This document shows, in pieces, positions 7,904 to 15,468 of a stretch of DNA of 31,031 bases. Numbering within the stretch: the stretch's first letter is position 1; every line of letters begins with the position of its first letter. The translations under genes and the position numbers were made by a program. The DNA lies in NCBI GenBank assembly GCA_011046405.1, contig DSAR01000415.1, forward strand, positions 1-31,031. The letters are read 5' to 3'. A model generated the notes under the pieces. The model was not told the DNA's origin and did not search any database. It was given only the letters and a program-made list of their open reading frames with translations. This DNA comes from Chloroflexota bacterium (lineage in GTDB: Bacteria > Chloroflexota > Anaerolineae > B4-G1).

Positions 7904-9405
7904 CCGTTCCACCCCCTCATGAGTTCCCACCGTCCGATCATCTTCCAACGACTGACATCCGGCTCGAGAGAGACCTGCGCCCCTCGGCGTCGCTGGTAAT
8001 CCAGCAAAGCCGCCGTCAAGGCCACTGCCAGACGATCCTCGCGCCCAACGTCGGGCAACGTGGACATTTCCAGGAACTGTTCTTCCAAAAATCTCGTGTG
8101 AAATTGCCCGCCAAAGAAACGATGGCTATCCAAGAGCGCGCGGTGTAAATCCAAATTCGTCTGAACGCCGACGATGCGATACTCGTCCAGCGCGCGCCGC
8201 ATGCGCACGATGGCCACGCCCCGCGTCTCTCCCCAGGCAATCAATTTAGCCAACAGAGGATCGTACAGAGAAGTGATCTTCAAACCCTCCGAGATGCCGC
8301 TATCGACCCGGATGCCAGGCCCGCCTGGCTCGCGCATACGGCCAATACGCCCCACCGCAGGGATGAAACCCTGAATCGGATCCTCGGCCAGGATACGACA
8401 TTCCAAAGCCCATCCGCGAGGCTGAATACTCTCCTGGGCGCAACGCAGTTCGCGCCCGGCGGCGATGCGCAATTGCTCCTTGACGATATCGACGCCGGTG
8501 ATCGCCTCGGTGACGGAATGCTCCACCTGGAGGCGAGGATTCACCTCCAGGAAGTAGAACGTCCCGTCGTCACCCAAAAGAAACTCCACCGTCCCGGCCC
8601 CCACGTACGCCACGGCCTGCCCAATCCGTACGGCTGCCTGGCAGATCGCCCGGCGCAGGTCCTCATTGAGCGCCCGGGAAGGCGCCTCTTCGATCAACTT
8701 CTGGCGGCGGCGCTGGATGGAGCACTCGCGCTCGTTCAGATGGATGACGTGACCGTGGGTGTCGGCCAACAATTGCACCTCGATGTGACGAACGCCCTCC
8801 ATCAATCGCTCCAGGTAAATTTTATCGTCGCCAAAAGCCGCCTTGGCCTCACGACGGGCCAGGGGAATAGCAGCCTCCAACTCCTCTCGAGAATGCACCG
8901 CTCGAATACCCATCCCACCACCGCCGGCCGTAGCCTTGATCATCGCCGGGTAACCGATGCCGTCAGCCGCCTCTAGCAGCGCTCGATCATCCAGCGCACA
9001 GGCGGAGCCTTCGATGACATAGATACCCAGGTCTCGGGCCACCTGCCGAGCAGCAATCTTGTCGCCCAACAGCCTCATGGCCTCGGGGCTGGGGCCGACG
9101 AAGGTGATCCCGGCCTCGGCGCACATGCAGGCAAAGCTGGGCGATTCGGCCAGGAATCCATAGCCGGGATGGAGCATCTGGGCGCCAGATTCGACGGCTA
9201 CCTCAATGATGCGTTCTGCCCGGAGATAGCTTTCCTGGGGCGGCGGCGGACCGATGCAATAGGCTGCGTCGGCATAGCGGACGTGCGGCGCCTCCCGATC
9301 CGCCTCGGAAAAGACAGCCACCGTCTCCAAACCCAATTCCCGGCAGGTACGCAGGACCCGCACGGCGATCTCTCCACGATTGGCGACTAGGACTTTATCC
9401 GGCAT
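7900..9405 (-). CDS. accC: Biotin carboxylase subunit of acetyl/propionyl-CoA carboxylase
   Basis: This 501-residue enzyme carboxylates biotin with bicarbonate and ATP. It starts MPDKVLVANRGEIAVRVLRT, the standard N-terminus. The ATP-grasp glycine-rich loop GGGGMGIR is at about 161-168, the HLNERECSIQRR segment at about 222-233, and the active-site EVNPRLQVEHSVTE at about 287-300. The C-terminal biotin carboxylase domain is complete, with a somewhat longer tail than E. coli AccC. AGAGGA lies upstream of the ATG. It is followed by the biotin carrier with a 4-base overlap. The carboxyltransferase gene lies upstream on the same strand after a gap of about 240 bp, so all three likely form one complex. 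Confidence 0.95.
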   Translation of the reverse strand: MPDKVLVANRGEIAVRVLRTCRELGLETVAVFSEADREAPHVRYADAAYCIGPPPPQESYLRAERIIEVAVESGAQMLHPGYGFLAESPSFACMCAEAGITFVGPSPEAMRLLGDKIAARQVARDLGIYVIEGSACALDDRALLEAADGIGYPAMIKATAGGGGMGIRAVHSREELEAAIPLARREAKAAFGDDKIYLERLMEGVRHIEVQLLADTHGHVIHLNERECSIQRRRQKLIEEAPSRALNEDLRRAICQAAVRIGQAVAYVGAGTVEFLLGDDGTFYFLEVNPRLQVEHSVTEAITGVDIVKEQLRIAAGRELRCAQESIQPRGWALECRILAEDPIQGFIPAVGRIGRMREPGGPGIRVDSGISEGLKITSLYDPLLAKLIAWGETRGVAIVRMRRALDEYRIVGVQTNLDLHRALLDSHRFFGGQFHTRFLEEQFLEMSTLPDVGREDRLAVALTAALLDYQRRRGAQVSLEPDVSRWKMIGRWELMRGWNG

Positions 9406-9472
9406 AACGTCCTCTATGATACCTCATCCAAGCTATCAATTTCTATCATAAAACCCCCAATTTCTAGCAGAA

Positions 9473-9544
9473 GTTTCATTACGCGACATCTCTGGATCAC
9501 GAATGACACGAATAGACAAATGATACGAATCGTGTGATTCGTGA
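9473..9544. repeat. Dispersed intergenic repeat, CACGAATGG type, copy 2 with hairpin
   Basis: The first part matches 3988-4045. Here the repeat continues into inverted copies: TCACGAAT (9497-9504) pairs with ATTCGTGA (9537-9544), and an inner ACGAATC-GTGT-GATTCGT hairpin lies at 9525-9542. It occupies the gap between the carboxyltransferase stop and the accC start. The pairing could weaken or terminate transcription between the two, but no T-run follows. The rest of the 9406-9647 gap shows no gene. Confidence 0.7.
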
Positions 9545-9647
9545 TAGAAAATCAGGCTTTTAAGAACGAATGTCAGGTAGTGAGGCAGAAGTCTGAATTC
9601 GCTTCTCTCCGACAGGCAGTTAGCACGACGATGACGAAAGCGGCATT

Positions 9648-11231
9648 TCACAAAGGAATGTTGCCATGTTTACGCGGCGGCCTCTGCACACGCTTGTTGC
9701 GCAACATCCTCAAGGCTTGGATCACGCGCAGGCGCGTCTCTCGTGGCATAATCACCCCATCCAGGTAGCCCCGGGAGGCGGCCACGTAGGGATTGGCAAA
9801 CTTGTCCCGGTACGCCTCCACCAGTCTGTTCCGCTCCGCGTCGGCATCCTCCGCCGTCTCAAGTTCGCGGCGAAAGACGATATTGACGGCCCCTTGCGGC
9901 CCCATCACGGCAATTTCGGCGCCAGGCCATGCCAGGCAGACGTCGCCTCGCAAGTGTTTGGAACTCATGACGATGTAGGCCCCGCCATAGGCCTTGCGGG
10001 TGACGACGGACACCTTGGGAACGCTGGCCTCGGCGTAGGCGTAGATCATCTTGGCCCCATGCCGGATGATACCGCCATGTTCCTGGGCCACGCCAGGCAA
10101 GAAGCCCGGCGTATCGGTCAACGTGAGCAGCGGGATGTTGAAACAATCACAGAAGCGGATGAAGCGCGCGCCCTTGTCCGAGGCGTCGATGTCGAGCACG
10201 CCGGCCAGCACCAACGGTTGCTGGGCGATAATGCCCACCACGTCTCCCCCCATCCGGGCAAAGCCCACGATCAGGTTGCTCGCAAACTGCCGGTGAACTT
10301 CCAGGAAAGCGCCATCGTCCACGATTCGCTGAATCACGTCCAGCATGTCGTAACCCTGGGCCGGGTCTTCCGGCACGATAGTGTCCAGCGCTTCGTCCAT
10401 CCGATCGACCGGGTCATTGCTCGCCAAACGTGGCGGATCCTCGGCGTTGTTGGCGGGCAGGTACGAGAGCAATTGGCGCACCAGGTCAAGGGTCTCGTCC
10501 TCGCTGGGGGCGGCGAAGTGTGCGACGCCGCTGGTCCGGTTATGCACCTCGGCGCCGCCCAGTCCCTCGGCCGTCACGTCCTCCCGGGTCACCGCCTTGA
10601 TGACGTCGGGGCCGGTGATGAACATCAAACCCGTGCCCTCGGTCATAAAGACGAAATCGGTGATGGCTGGCGAATAGACCGCCCCACCCGCGCACGGCCC
10701 CATAATGACCGAAATCTGTGGAACGACGCCGGAGGCCAGGACGTTGCGGTAAAAGATCTCCCCGTAGACAGCCAGGGAATCCACCCCTTCCTGGATCCGG
10801 GCACCGCCGGAATCGTTCAGGCCGACGACAGGCGCACCGTTTTCCAGGGCCAGATCGAGCACTTTGCAGATCTTCTGCCCATGCACCTCGCCCACCGATC
10901 CGCCCAACACGGTGAAATCCTGCGCGAAGACGTAAAGCAGACGGCCATTGACCTCTCCCCAACCGGTGACGACGCTATCACCCAACGCGCGACGCTCTCC
11001 CAAACCGAAGTCGGTGGACCGGTGGGTGACGAATTCGTCTATTTCACAAAACGTGCCCGGGTCGAGGAAGCGATCTAGCCGCTCGCGGGCCGTCATCTTC
11101 CCGCGAGCGTGCTGGCGCTCGATACGCCCAATCCCACCGCCCAGGCGAGCTTCGGCTCGTTTATCCTGGAGGCGTTCCACCGAACGGCGTCGCTCCGCTT
11201 CGCTCTTAGCATTCTCGTTGTCAGCAATCAC
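9648..11231 (-). CDS. Acyl-CoA carboxylase carboxyltransferase (beta) subunit
   Basis: This 527-residue protein transfers the carboxyl group from biotin to an acyl-CoA. It has the two crotonase-like halves of the PccB/AccD family. The first oxyanion-hole region is MGPCAGGAVYSPA; the second is TRKAYGGAYIVMSSKH. The acyl-pocket position that is Asp422 in Streptomyces PccB and Ile in its AccB is Ile here (residue 420), which is compatible with acetyl-CoA as well as propionyl-CoA. I place the start at a GTG at 11231 because GGAGGGGGG lies just upstream; a longer reading frame would run into fabH. It lies 29 bp after fabH on the same strand. Product family is firm; the exact substrate is inferred. 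Confidence 0.92.
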   Translation of the reverse strand: MIADNENAKSEAERRRSVERLQDKRAEARLGGGIGRIERQHARGKMTARERLDRFLDPGTFCEIDEFVTHRSTDFGLGERRALGDSVVTGWGEVNGRLLYVFAQDFTVLGGSVGEVHGQKICKVLDLALENGAPVVGLNDSGGARIQEGVDSLAVYGEIFYRNVLASGVVPQISVIMGPCAGGAVYSPAITDFVFMTEGTGLMFITGPDVIKAVTREDVTAEGLGGAEVHNRTSGVAHFAAPSEDETLDLVRQLLSYLPANNAEDPPRLASNDPVDRMDEALDTIVPEDPAQGYDMLDVIQRIVDDGAFLEVHRQFASNLIVGFARMGGDVVGIIAQQPLVLAGVLDIDASDKGARFIRFCDCFNIPLLTLTDTPGFLPGVAQEHGGIIRHGAKMIYAYAEASVPKVSVVTRKAYGGAYIVMSSKHLRGDVCLAWPGAEIAVMGPQGAVNIVFRRELETAEDADAERNRLVEAYRDKFANPYVAASRGYLDGVIMPRETRLRVIQALRMLRNKRVQRPPRKHGNIPL

Positions 11232-11260
11232 TATACCCCCCTCCCTACTCCCTTTGCATC

Positions 11261-12376
11261 CTACTCTTTCACGCCCAGGGCGAACAACCAGCGTAAGAAT
11301 CGACGGATCATCGAGCGGAATCCGACGTAACGATAACGCCAACCCTGCCTGAGCTTTTCCCAACCGGTCAAAGGCTCCGACGGCAATGGCTCACTCCATT
11401 GCACAGCAACGGCGCCCCACGTGAGTCCAGCTCCGAAACCGACACAAACGACCACATCGTCCCGCTTGATGCGTCCCTCTTCCGCCGCCTCACATAAGGC
11501 GATGGGTATCGAAGCGGCCGAGGTATTGCCATATCTATCCAGGTTGCTAAAGGCCAACGCCGGCGCGATACCCAGCGAACGAATCGAGGCGTCGATGATC
11601 CGCTGATTGGCCTGGTGGGGGATCACCAGCGCCAGATCCGCGAGATCCAACCCGGCCTTCTCCAGCACCTGGCGAGTCGCCGCTGGCATCACGCGCACGG
11701 CAAAGCGAAACACCTCACGCCCCCGCATTTTGAGATAATGCAATCCCTCGTCCAGGGTCTGTTGGGACGCCGGGTGTTTGCTGCCGCCGGCCGGCAATCT
11801 CAGCAAATCCCCTCCAGAACCATCGGACCCGAGCACCGAGGATAAAATGCCGCCTTGAGCCCCGTTGGCCTGTAACACGACAGCGCCGGCGCCGTCGCCA
11901 AAGAGCACACACGTCCCCCGATCGCTCCAATCGGTGATTCGAGAGAGCGTCTCGGCCCCGATCACCAACGCGCTCTCGTACGATCCGTTAGAGATCAGGT
12001 CCGCCGCCACGCTAAGCCCATAGACGAATCCCGTGCACCCGGCCGAGATATCAAAGGCAGCCGCTTCGCGGGCGCCCAGGGCATCCTGGATCAAGCAAGC
12101 GGTCGCCGGAAAAGCGTGATCCGGCGTGACCGTGGCCACAATCACCAGATCCAAATCATCCGGCTTAAGTCCAGCGACCGCCAAAGCGCGTCGGCCGGCC
12201 TCCAGGGACAGGCTAAAGGTCGTCTCACCGTCGCTGGCCACGTGTCGTTCGGTGATACCGGTTCGCGTCCGAATCCATTCGTCGGTGGTATCCACCAGAT
12301 CCGACAGATCATCGTTGGTCAGCACTCGCTGGGGTACAGCCTTGCCCCAGCCGCAGATATGCGCGCGAACAGTCAT
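11261..12376 (-). CDS. fabH: Beta-ketoacyl-ACP synthase III
   Basis: This 371-residue enzyme condenses an acyl-CoA with malonyl-ACP to start fatty-acid synthesis. The catalytic triad is visible: Cys114 in SAGCTGFVYG, His254 in IPHQANQRII and Asn284 in YGNTSAAS. The core ends at about residue 328 with GAGLTWGAVAVQW. A further tail of about 43 residues follows, rich in Arg and Trp (RYRYVGFRSMIRRFLRWLF), which the textbook FabH lacks. The start at 12376 is fixed by an ATGA overlap with fabF and by GGAGGGGG upstream; a TTG further up would extend into fabF without need. It is part of a fabF-fabH-carboxyltransferase unit. Confidence 0.94.
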   Translation of the reverse strand: MTVRAHICGWGKAVPQRVLTNDDLSDLVDTTDEWIRTRTGITERHVASDGETTFSLSLEAGRRALAVAGLKPDDLDLVIVATVTPDHAFPATACLIQDALGAREAAAFDISAGCTGFVYGLSVAADLISNGSYESALVIGAETLSRITDWSDRGTCVLFGDGAGAVVLQANGAQGGILSSVLGSDGSGGDLLRLPAGGSKHPASQQTLDEGLHYLKMRGREVFRFAVRVMPAATRQVLEKAGLDLADLALVIPHQANQRIIDASIRSLGIAPALAFSNLDRYGNTSAASIPIALCEAAEEGRIKRDDVVVCVGFGAGLTWGAVAVQWSEPLPSEPLTGWEKLRQGWRYRYVGFRSMIRRFLRWLFALGVKE

Positions 12377-13641
12377 GCGCCCCCTCCGTTTGCACGCTCC
12401 CCTTCCCACCGGCGGAAGACAACACAACCATTGTGCCCACCAAAGCCAAAGGAGCTCGACATAGCGACCCTGGGATCAATCTTCCGCGCCCGATTCGGCA
12501 CGTAATCCAGATCACACGCCGGATCGGGGTTCTCGTAGTTGATCGTGGGTGGAACCCAGCCGGTCTCCAGGCTCTTGACGCACACAATCGCCTCGGCCGC
12601 ACCCGCGCCTCCCATCAGGTGTCCCATCATCGACTTGGTGGAGCTAATGGGCAAACGGTCGGCATGAGCCTTGAACACACGCCGAATCGCCTTGGTCTCC
12701 ATCGGATCGTTCAGCAGTGTGCTAGTGCCGTGGGCATTGATGTAATCCACTTCCTCCACAGCCAGGTTTGCATCCTCCAGGGCCAAGGTCATCGCTCCGG
12801 CCGCACCAGCCCCTTCCACGTCGGGCGCGGTGATGTGGGTCCCATCGGCCGTGGCCCCATAACCAATGAACTCGGCGTAGATACGCCCCCCTCGCTTCTG
12901 GGCGTGCTCTAAACTCTCCAGGACGATGATGCCCGCCCCTTCTCCTATGACGAATCCATCTCGCTCGGCGTCAAAGGGACGGCAAGCCTTGCTCGGTTCA
13001 TCGTTGCGCATCGACAAGGCCCCCATATTCTTGAACCCGGAGACCGAAATGGGTGTAATAGCCGCCTCGCTCCCGCCGCAAATCATGACGTCCGCCTTCC
13101 CCAGCCGGATGAGTTCAGCGGCCTCTCCAATCGCGTGAGAACCGGTCGCGCAGGCGGAGACCACGGCGATATTGTGTCCCTGCAAGTCATAAGCGATGGC
13201 GATGGCCGCGGAGGCCGCGTTGGGCATCATCATCGGGATCATAAAAGGGCTGACGCGATGTGGGCCTTTCTTCTGCAGCGTGTCGTAGTTTTCCAACAGA
13301 GTAATCACGCCCCCAATGCCCGTACCTACGACAACGCCGACCCGGCGCCTGGACACATCGTCAAGGGATAACGCGGCATCGTCGATGGCCTGGCGAGCCG
13401 CCTCCCACGCAAACAGGGTAAATTTGTCGTTCCGCCGCGCCTCGCGACGGCCGAAGAGAGCATCCGCGTCGAAATCCTTCACCTCACCCGCGATCTGCAC
13501 GTCCAGGTCTGAAGGGTCAAACTGACGTATCCGGTCCACGCCGCTCCGTCCGGCGACCAGGTTTTCCCACATCGTCGGAATGTCATTCCCCACCGGCGTC
13601 ACAGCCCCCAAACCTGTCACAAGCACTCGATTTCTCACCAT
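12373..13641 (-). CDS. fabF: Beta-ketoacyl-ACP synthase II
   Basis: This 422-residue enzyme elongates acyl-ACP chains with malonyl-ACP. The active-site residues are Cys164 in VVSACATGSHA, His304 in INAHGTSTLLND, Lys336 in STKSMMG and His341 in GHLMGG. Length and order match FabF throughout. The start at 13641 is preferred over an ATG four codons earlier because GGGAGGTG would otherwise lie inside the gene. It is the first gene of the minus-strand fatty-acid block, and its stop overlaps the fabH start. An inverted repeat about 85-110 bp upstream may be an operator. Confidence 0.96.
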   Translation of the reverse strand: MVRNRVLVTGLGAVTPVGNDIPTMWENLVAGRSGVDRIRQFDPSDLDVQIAGEVKDFDADALFGRREARRNDKFTLFAWEAARQAIDDAALSLDDVSRRRVGVVVGTGIGGVITLLENYDTLQKKGPHRVSPFMIPMMMPNAASAAIAIAYDLQGHNIAVVSACATGSHAIGEAAELIRLGKADVMICGGSEAAITPISVSGFKNMGALSMRNDEPSKACRPFDAERDGFVIGEGAGIIVLESLEHAQKRGGRIYAEFIGYGATADGTHITAPDVEGAGAAGAMTLALEDANLAVEEVDYINAHGTSTLLNDPMETKAIRRVFKAHADRLPISSTKSMMGHLMGGAGAAEAIVCVKSLETGWVPPTINYENPDPACDLDYVPNRARKIDPRVAMSSSFGFGGHNGCVVFRRWEGERANGGGA

Positions 13642-13724
13642 CACACCTCCCATAATACTAATCGGCTCTCCCTAAACGAAGGTCAGAACCTAAATCTTAT
13701 CAACGATTCGGTTCACGCAAGCTA

Positions 13725-13753
13725 TGCAAAACGTAAGGAACCTGGCTTTTGCA
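13725..13753. promoter_or_regulatory. Inverted repeat upstream of fabF, possible operator
   Basis: TGCAAAA (13725-13731) and TTTTGCA (13747-13753) are perfect inverted arms separated by 15 bp, so their centres are about two helical turns apart. The site lies roughly 85-110 bp before the fabF start codon, where a promoter could be. No regulator gene is nearby. The operator role is a guess from geometry only. Confidence 0.3.
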
Positions 13754-14040
13754 CAGTTTTACGTTTACGGGGACGCTAAGATCGTCGAACGTCGCCAATG
13801 ACCGAATCCATGTAACAATAACACCATTCGAGGTCAAAAGTCACACCACTAATCTTAAAAATGGTCAATCTGCCTCCAATTCCCACCCTTTTTTCAGAGA
13901 TATCTCAAATAGTGCTGTAAAACGGGAATTGCTGTTTGAGTTGGAAACATTTTGTAATAAACTTGGAAATGTAAATGCCGGCATTCTGGTATAGAATAAA
14001 CTCAACTCAAGCAGGTGTCCTTGCGTGTTGTTGAACAAAT

Positions 14041-14173
14041 GTAACTACTCAGACCAGCCCTTCGCTGTGCCGGAGAATGGGGGTTTGGGGTGTGTGGCGG
14101 TCGCTTCGCGACCGCCACACACCCCAAACCCCCCGCCCATCCGCTGCAAACGGGCAGCAGGCTGAGTAGCTAC
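14041..14173. mobile_element. Complete non-autonomous MITE-like element with 8-bp target duplication, copy B
   Basis: The element is 133 bp. Its left end GTAACTACTCAG and right end CTGAGTAGCTAC form terminal inverted repeats with one mismatch. The same 8 bases GAACAAAT lie directly outside both ends (14033-14040 and 14174-14181), which marks transposition. Inside is a perfect 26-bp stem (14079-14104 with 14108-14133) closed by a TTC loop. There is no open frame of note. Ends starting GTAA with 8-bp target duplications are characteristic of the IS66 family, so an IS66-type transposase elsewhere in the genome is the likely mover; that link is inferred. Confidence 0.92.
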
Positions 14174-14255
14174 GAACAAATCGAGTAACTGCTGTTCAGC
14201 GTACGTGTACAGTGTGGGTCACCAGCCACTTGAATTTAAATAAAGGAGAGAAAGA

Positions 14256-15236
14256 ATGAAAACAGCAAAACATCTTCTGTTGATCCTGGTGTTGATGCTC
14301 CCTGTATTGGCCAGTTGCAAGAGCGACCCGGAGGTCGACATGCACAAAGTCGGCCTTCTACAAATCAACGAAACAATGGTCATTGCGGAAGGTCCGTTCA
14401 AACAGGGAATGGAAGACCTGAATTACGTAGAGGGCGAAAATCTGATTTACGTCTATAGAAGCGTCGATGGCAACGTAGGAGACCTGGAACGGCTGGCCCA
14501 GGAACTGGTCGATGAAGGCGTGGAGGTGATCGTCTGCATCAGCACCCAAGCGGCTATAGCCGCCCACAAGGTCACCCAGGGTACCGGCATCCCAGTCGTC
14601 TTCTATCTCGTGGCCGATCCGGCTAACGCCGGGTTGGTCGAATCCTATAACCATCCCGGTGGAAACACCACCGGCGTCATCACCGGATCGGAGCCGACCT
14701 CAGGAAAACGTCTGGAAATTTTGCAGAAGGTCAACCCGGACATCCAAAACGTGCTGTCGCTCTACTCGACCGATCCAACGATGCTCCCGGCCCAGGAGGA
14801 GTTACGTACTGCTGCCGATCAACTGGGCCTGACGCTCGTCGAGCACCAGGTCAGCAATCCCGATGAGGCTCGCGCCGCCGTCAATGCGGTGGAACCCGGC
14901 ACAGTCGACGCCATTCACATCCCCGCCGATGCGATGATTGCCAACGCTACCGAGGACGCCGTCCTGGCCCTTTCGACGCGGGATAGGATTCCCAATATCT
15001 ACGTCGCAAGAAAGAGCAAGGGGCTACTGGCATACGGCCCCAGCATCAGCAATGCCGGCCCTCAAGTCGCGCTGATGGTCAGTAAGATTTTGAAAGGAAG
15101 CGATCCGGCCTCGATTCCTGTCGAATTGCCCAAAAAGTTCGATCTGATCGTGAACCTGGACATCGCCGAACAGATTGACGTCGATATCCCGGAAGACGTG
15201 CTCAAAATCGCCGACGTGATCATTCACCAGGACTAA
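14256..15236 (+). CDS. Substrate-binding lipoprotein, ABC_sub_bind (TrpX-like) family
   Basis: This 326-residue protein begins with a lipoprotein signal peptide whose lipobox is LASC, so Cys21 would be lipidated and the protein anchored outside the membrane. The mature part has the two-lobed type I binding-protein pattern of the ABC_sub_bind/TrpX family: KVGLLQINE, then RLAQELVDEGVEVIVCISTQAAIAA, then PVVFYLVADPANAGLVES, and GGNTTGVITGSEP. Relatives bind small aromatic or other organic ligands; the ligand here is unknown. GGAG lies 8 bases before the ATG. No permease or ATPase gene follows. The next gene is a chemoreceptor, which suggests a sensing rather than a transport role, or a transporter encoded elsewhere. 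Confidence 0.87.
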   Translation: MKTAKHLLLILVLMLPVLASCKSDPEVDMHKVGLLQINETMVIAEGPFKQGMEDLNYVEGENLIYVYRSVDGNVGDLERLAQELVDEGVEVIVCISTQAAIAAHKVTQGTGIPVVFYLVADPANAGLVESYNHPGGNTTGVITGSEPTSGKRLEILQKVNPDIQNVLSLYSTDPTMLPAQEELRTAADQLGLTLVEHQVSNPDEARAAVNAVEPGTVDAIHIPADAMIANATEDAVLALSTRDRIPNIYVARKSKGLLAYGPSISNAGPQVALMVSKILKGSDPASIPVELPKKFDLIVNLDIAEQIDVDIPEDVLKIADVIIHQD

Positions 15237-15334
15237 GCGGAGTTGACACGCAAAACATGTTGAAACAGATTAGACCACTGTTTTTATGCAGAAATGACTT
15301 TGAGCAACAAAAATTCACACTGATCTTGCACCTC

Positions 15335-15364
15335 GATCTGTGAAAAGCCGTGTGAATCTGTGTC
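15335..15364. repeat. Dispersed AATCTGTG repeat, three 10-bp units
   Basis: Three consecutive units, GATCTGTGAA, AAGCCGTGTG and AATCTGTGTC, share a 10-bp period. The last unit and the following C match the end of the longer array at 23006-23045. It lies in the 232-bp gap between the binding-protein and chemoreceptor genes, where no gene is seen. Confidence 0.6.
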
Positions 15365-15468
15365 CCAGTAAGATTTGCCAATCATCCGATTGACAAGCAC
15401 CTCAACGAAATGGGAGGCGGGGCCCTCACGTTGAGAAAATACTTCAATGACGATACAAATGAGGTCAC

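Larger units (their letters stand above)
13654..14255. other. Intergenic region between fabF and the substrate-binding protein gene
   Basis: The genes on either side point away from each other. From fabF outward it contains the inverted repeat at 13725-13753, a more AT-rich stretch (about 13790-14030) without a credible gene, and the mobile element at 14041-14173. The last 80 bp carry the ribosome site AAAGGAGAG for the next gene. A sequence GTAACTGCTGTTCAG at about 14185 resembles the element's terminal repeat with an insertion, possibly the relic of another copy. No clear promoter for either gene could be assigned. Confidence 0.6.

Noticed and set aside
9666..11078. 470-codon plus-strand open frame opposite the carboxyltransferase
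   Set aside because: It is a shadow of a clearly assigned gene with active-site motifs on the minus strand.
13749..13994. 81-codon open frame in the AT-rich gap
   Set aside because: It starts with TTG, lacks a ribosome site, resembles no family that I know, and has composition unlike the nearby genes.
15431..15459. TTGAGA-17-TACAAA promoter-like pair before the chemoreceptor
   Set aside because: The start of transcription would fall at or after the ribosome site GAGGT, leaving it out of the RNA.
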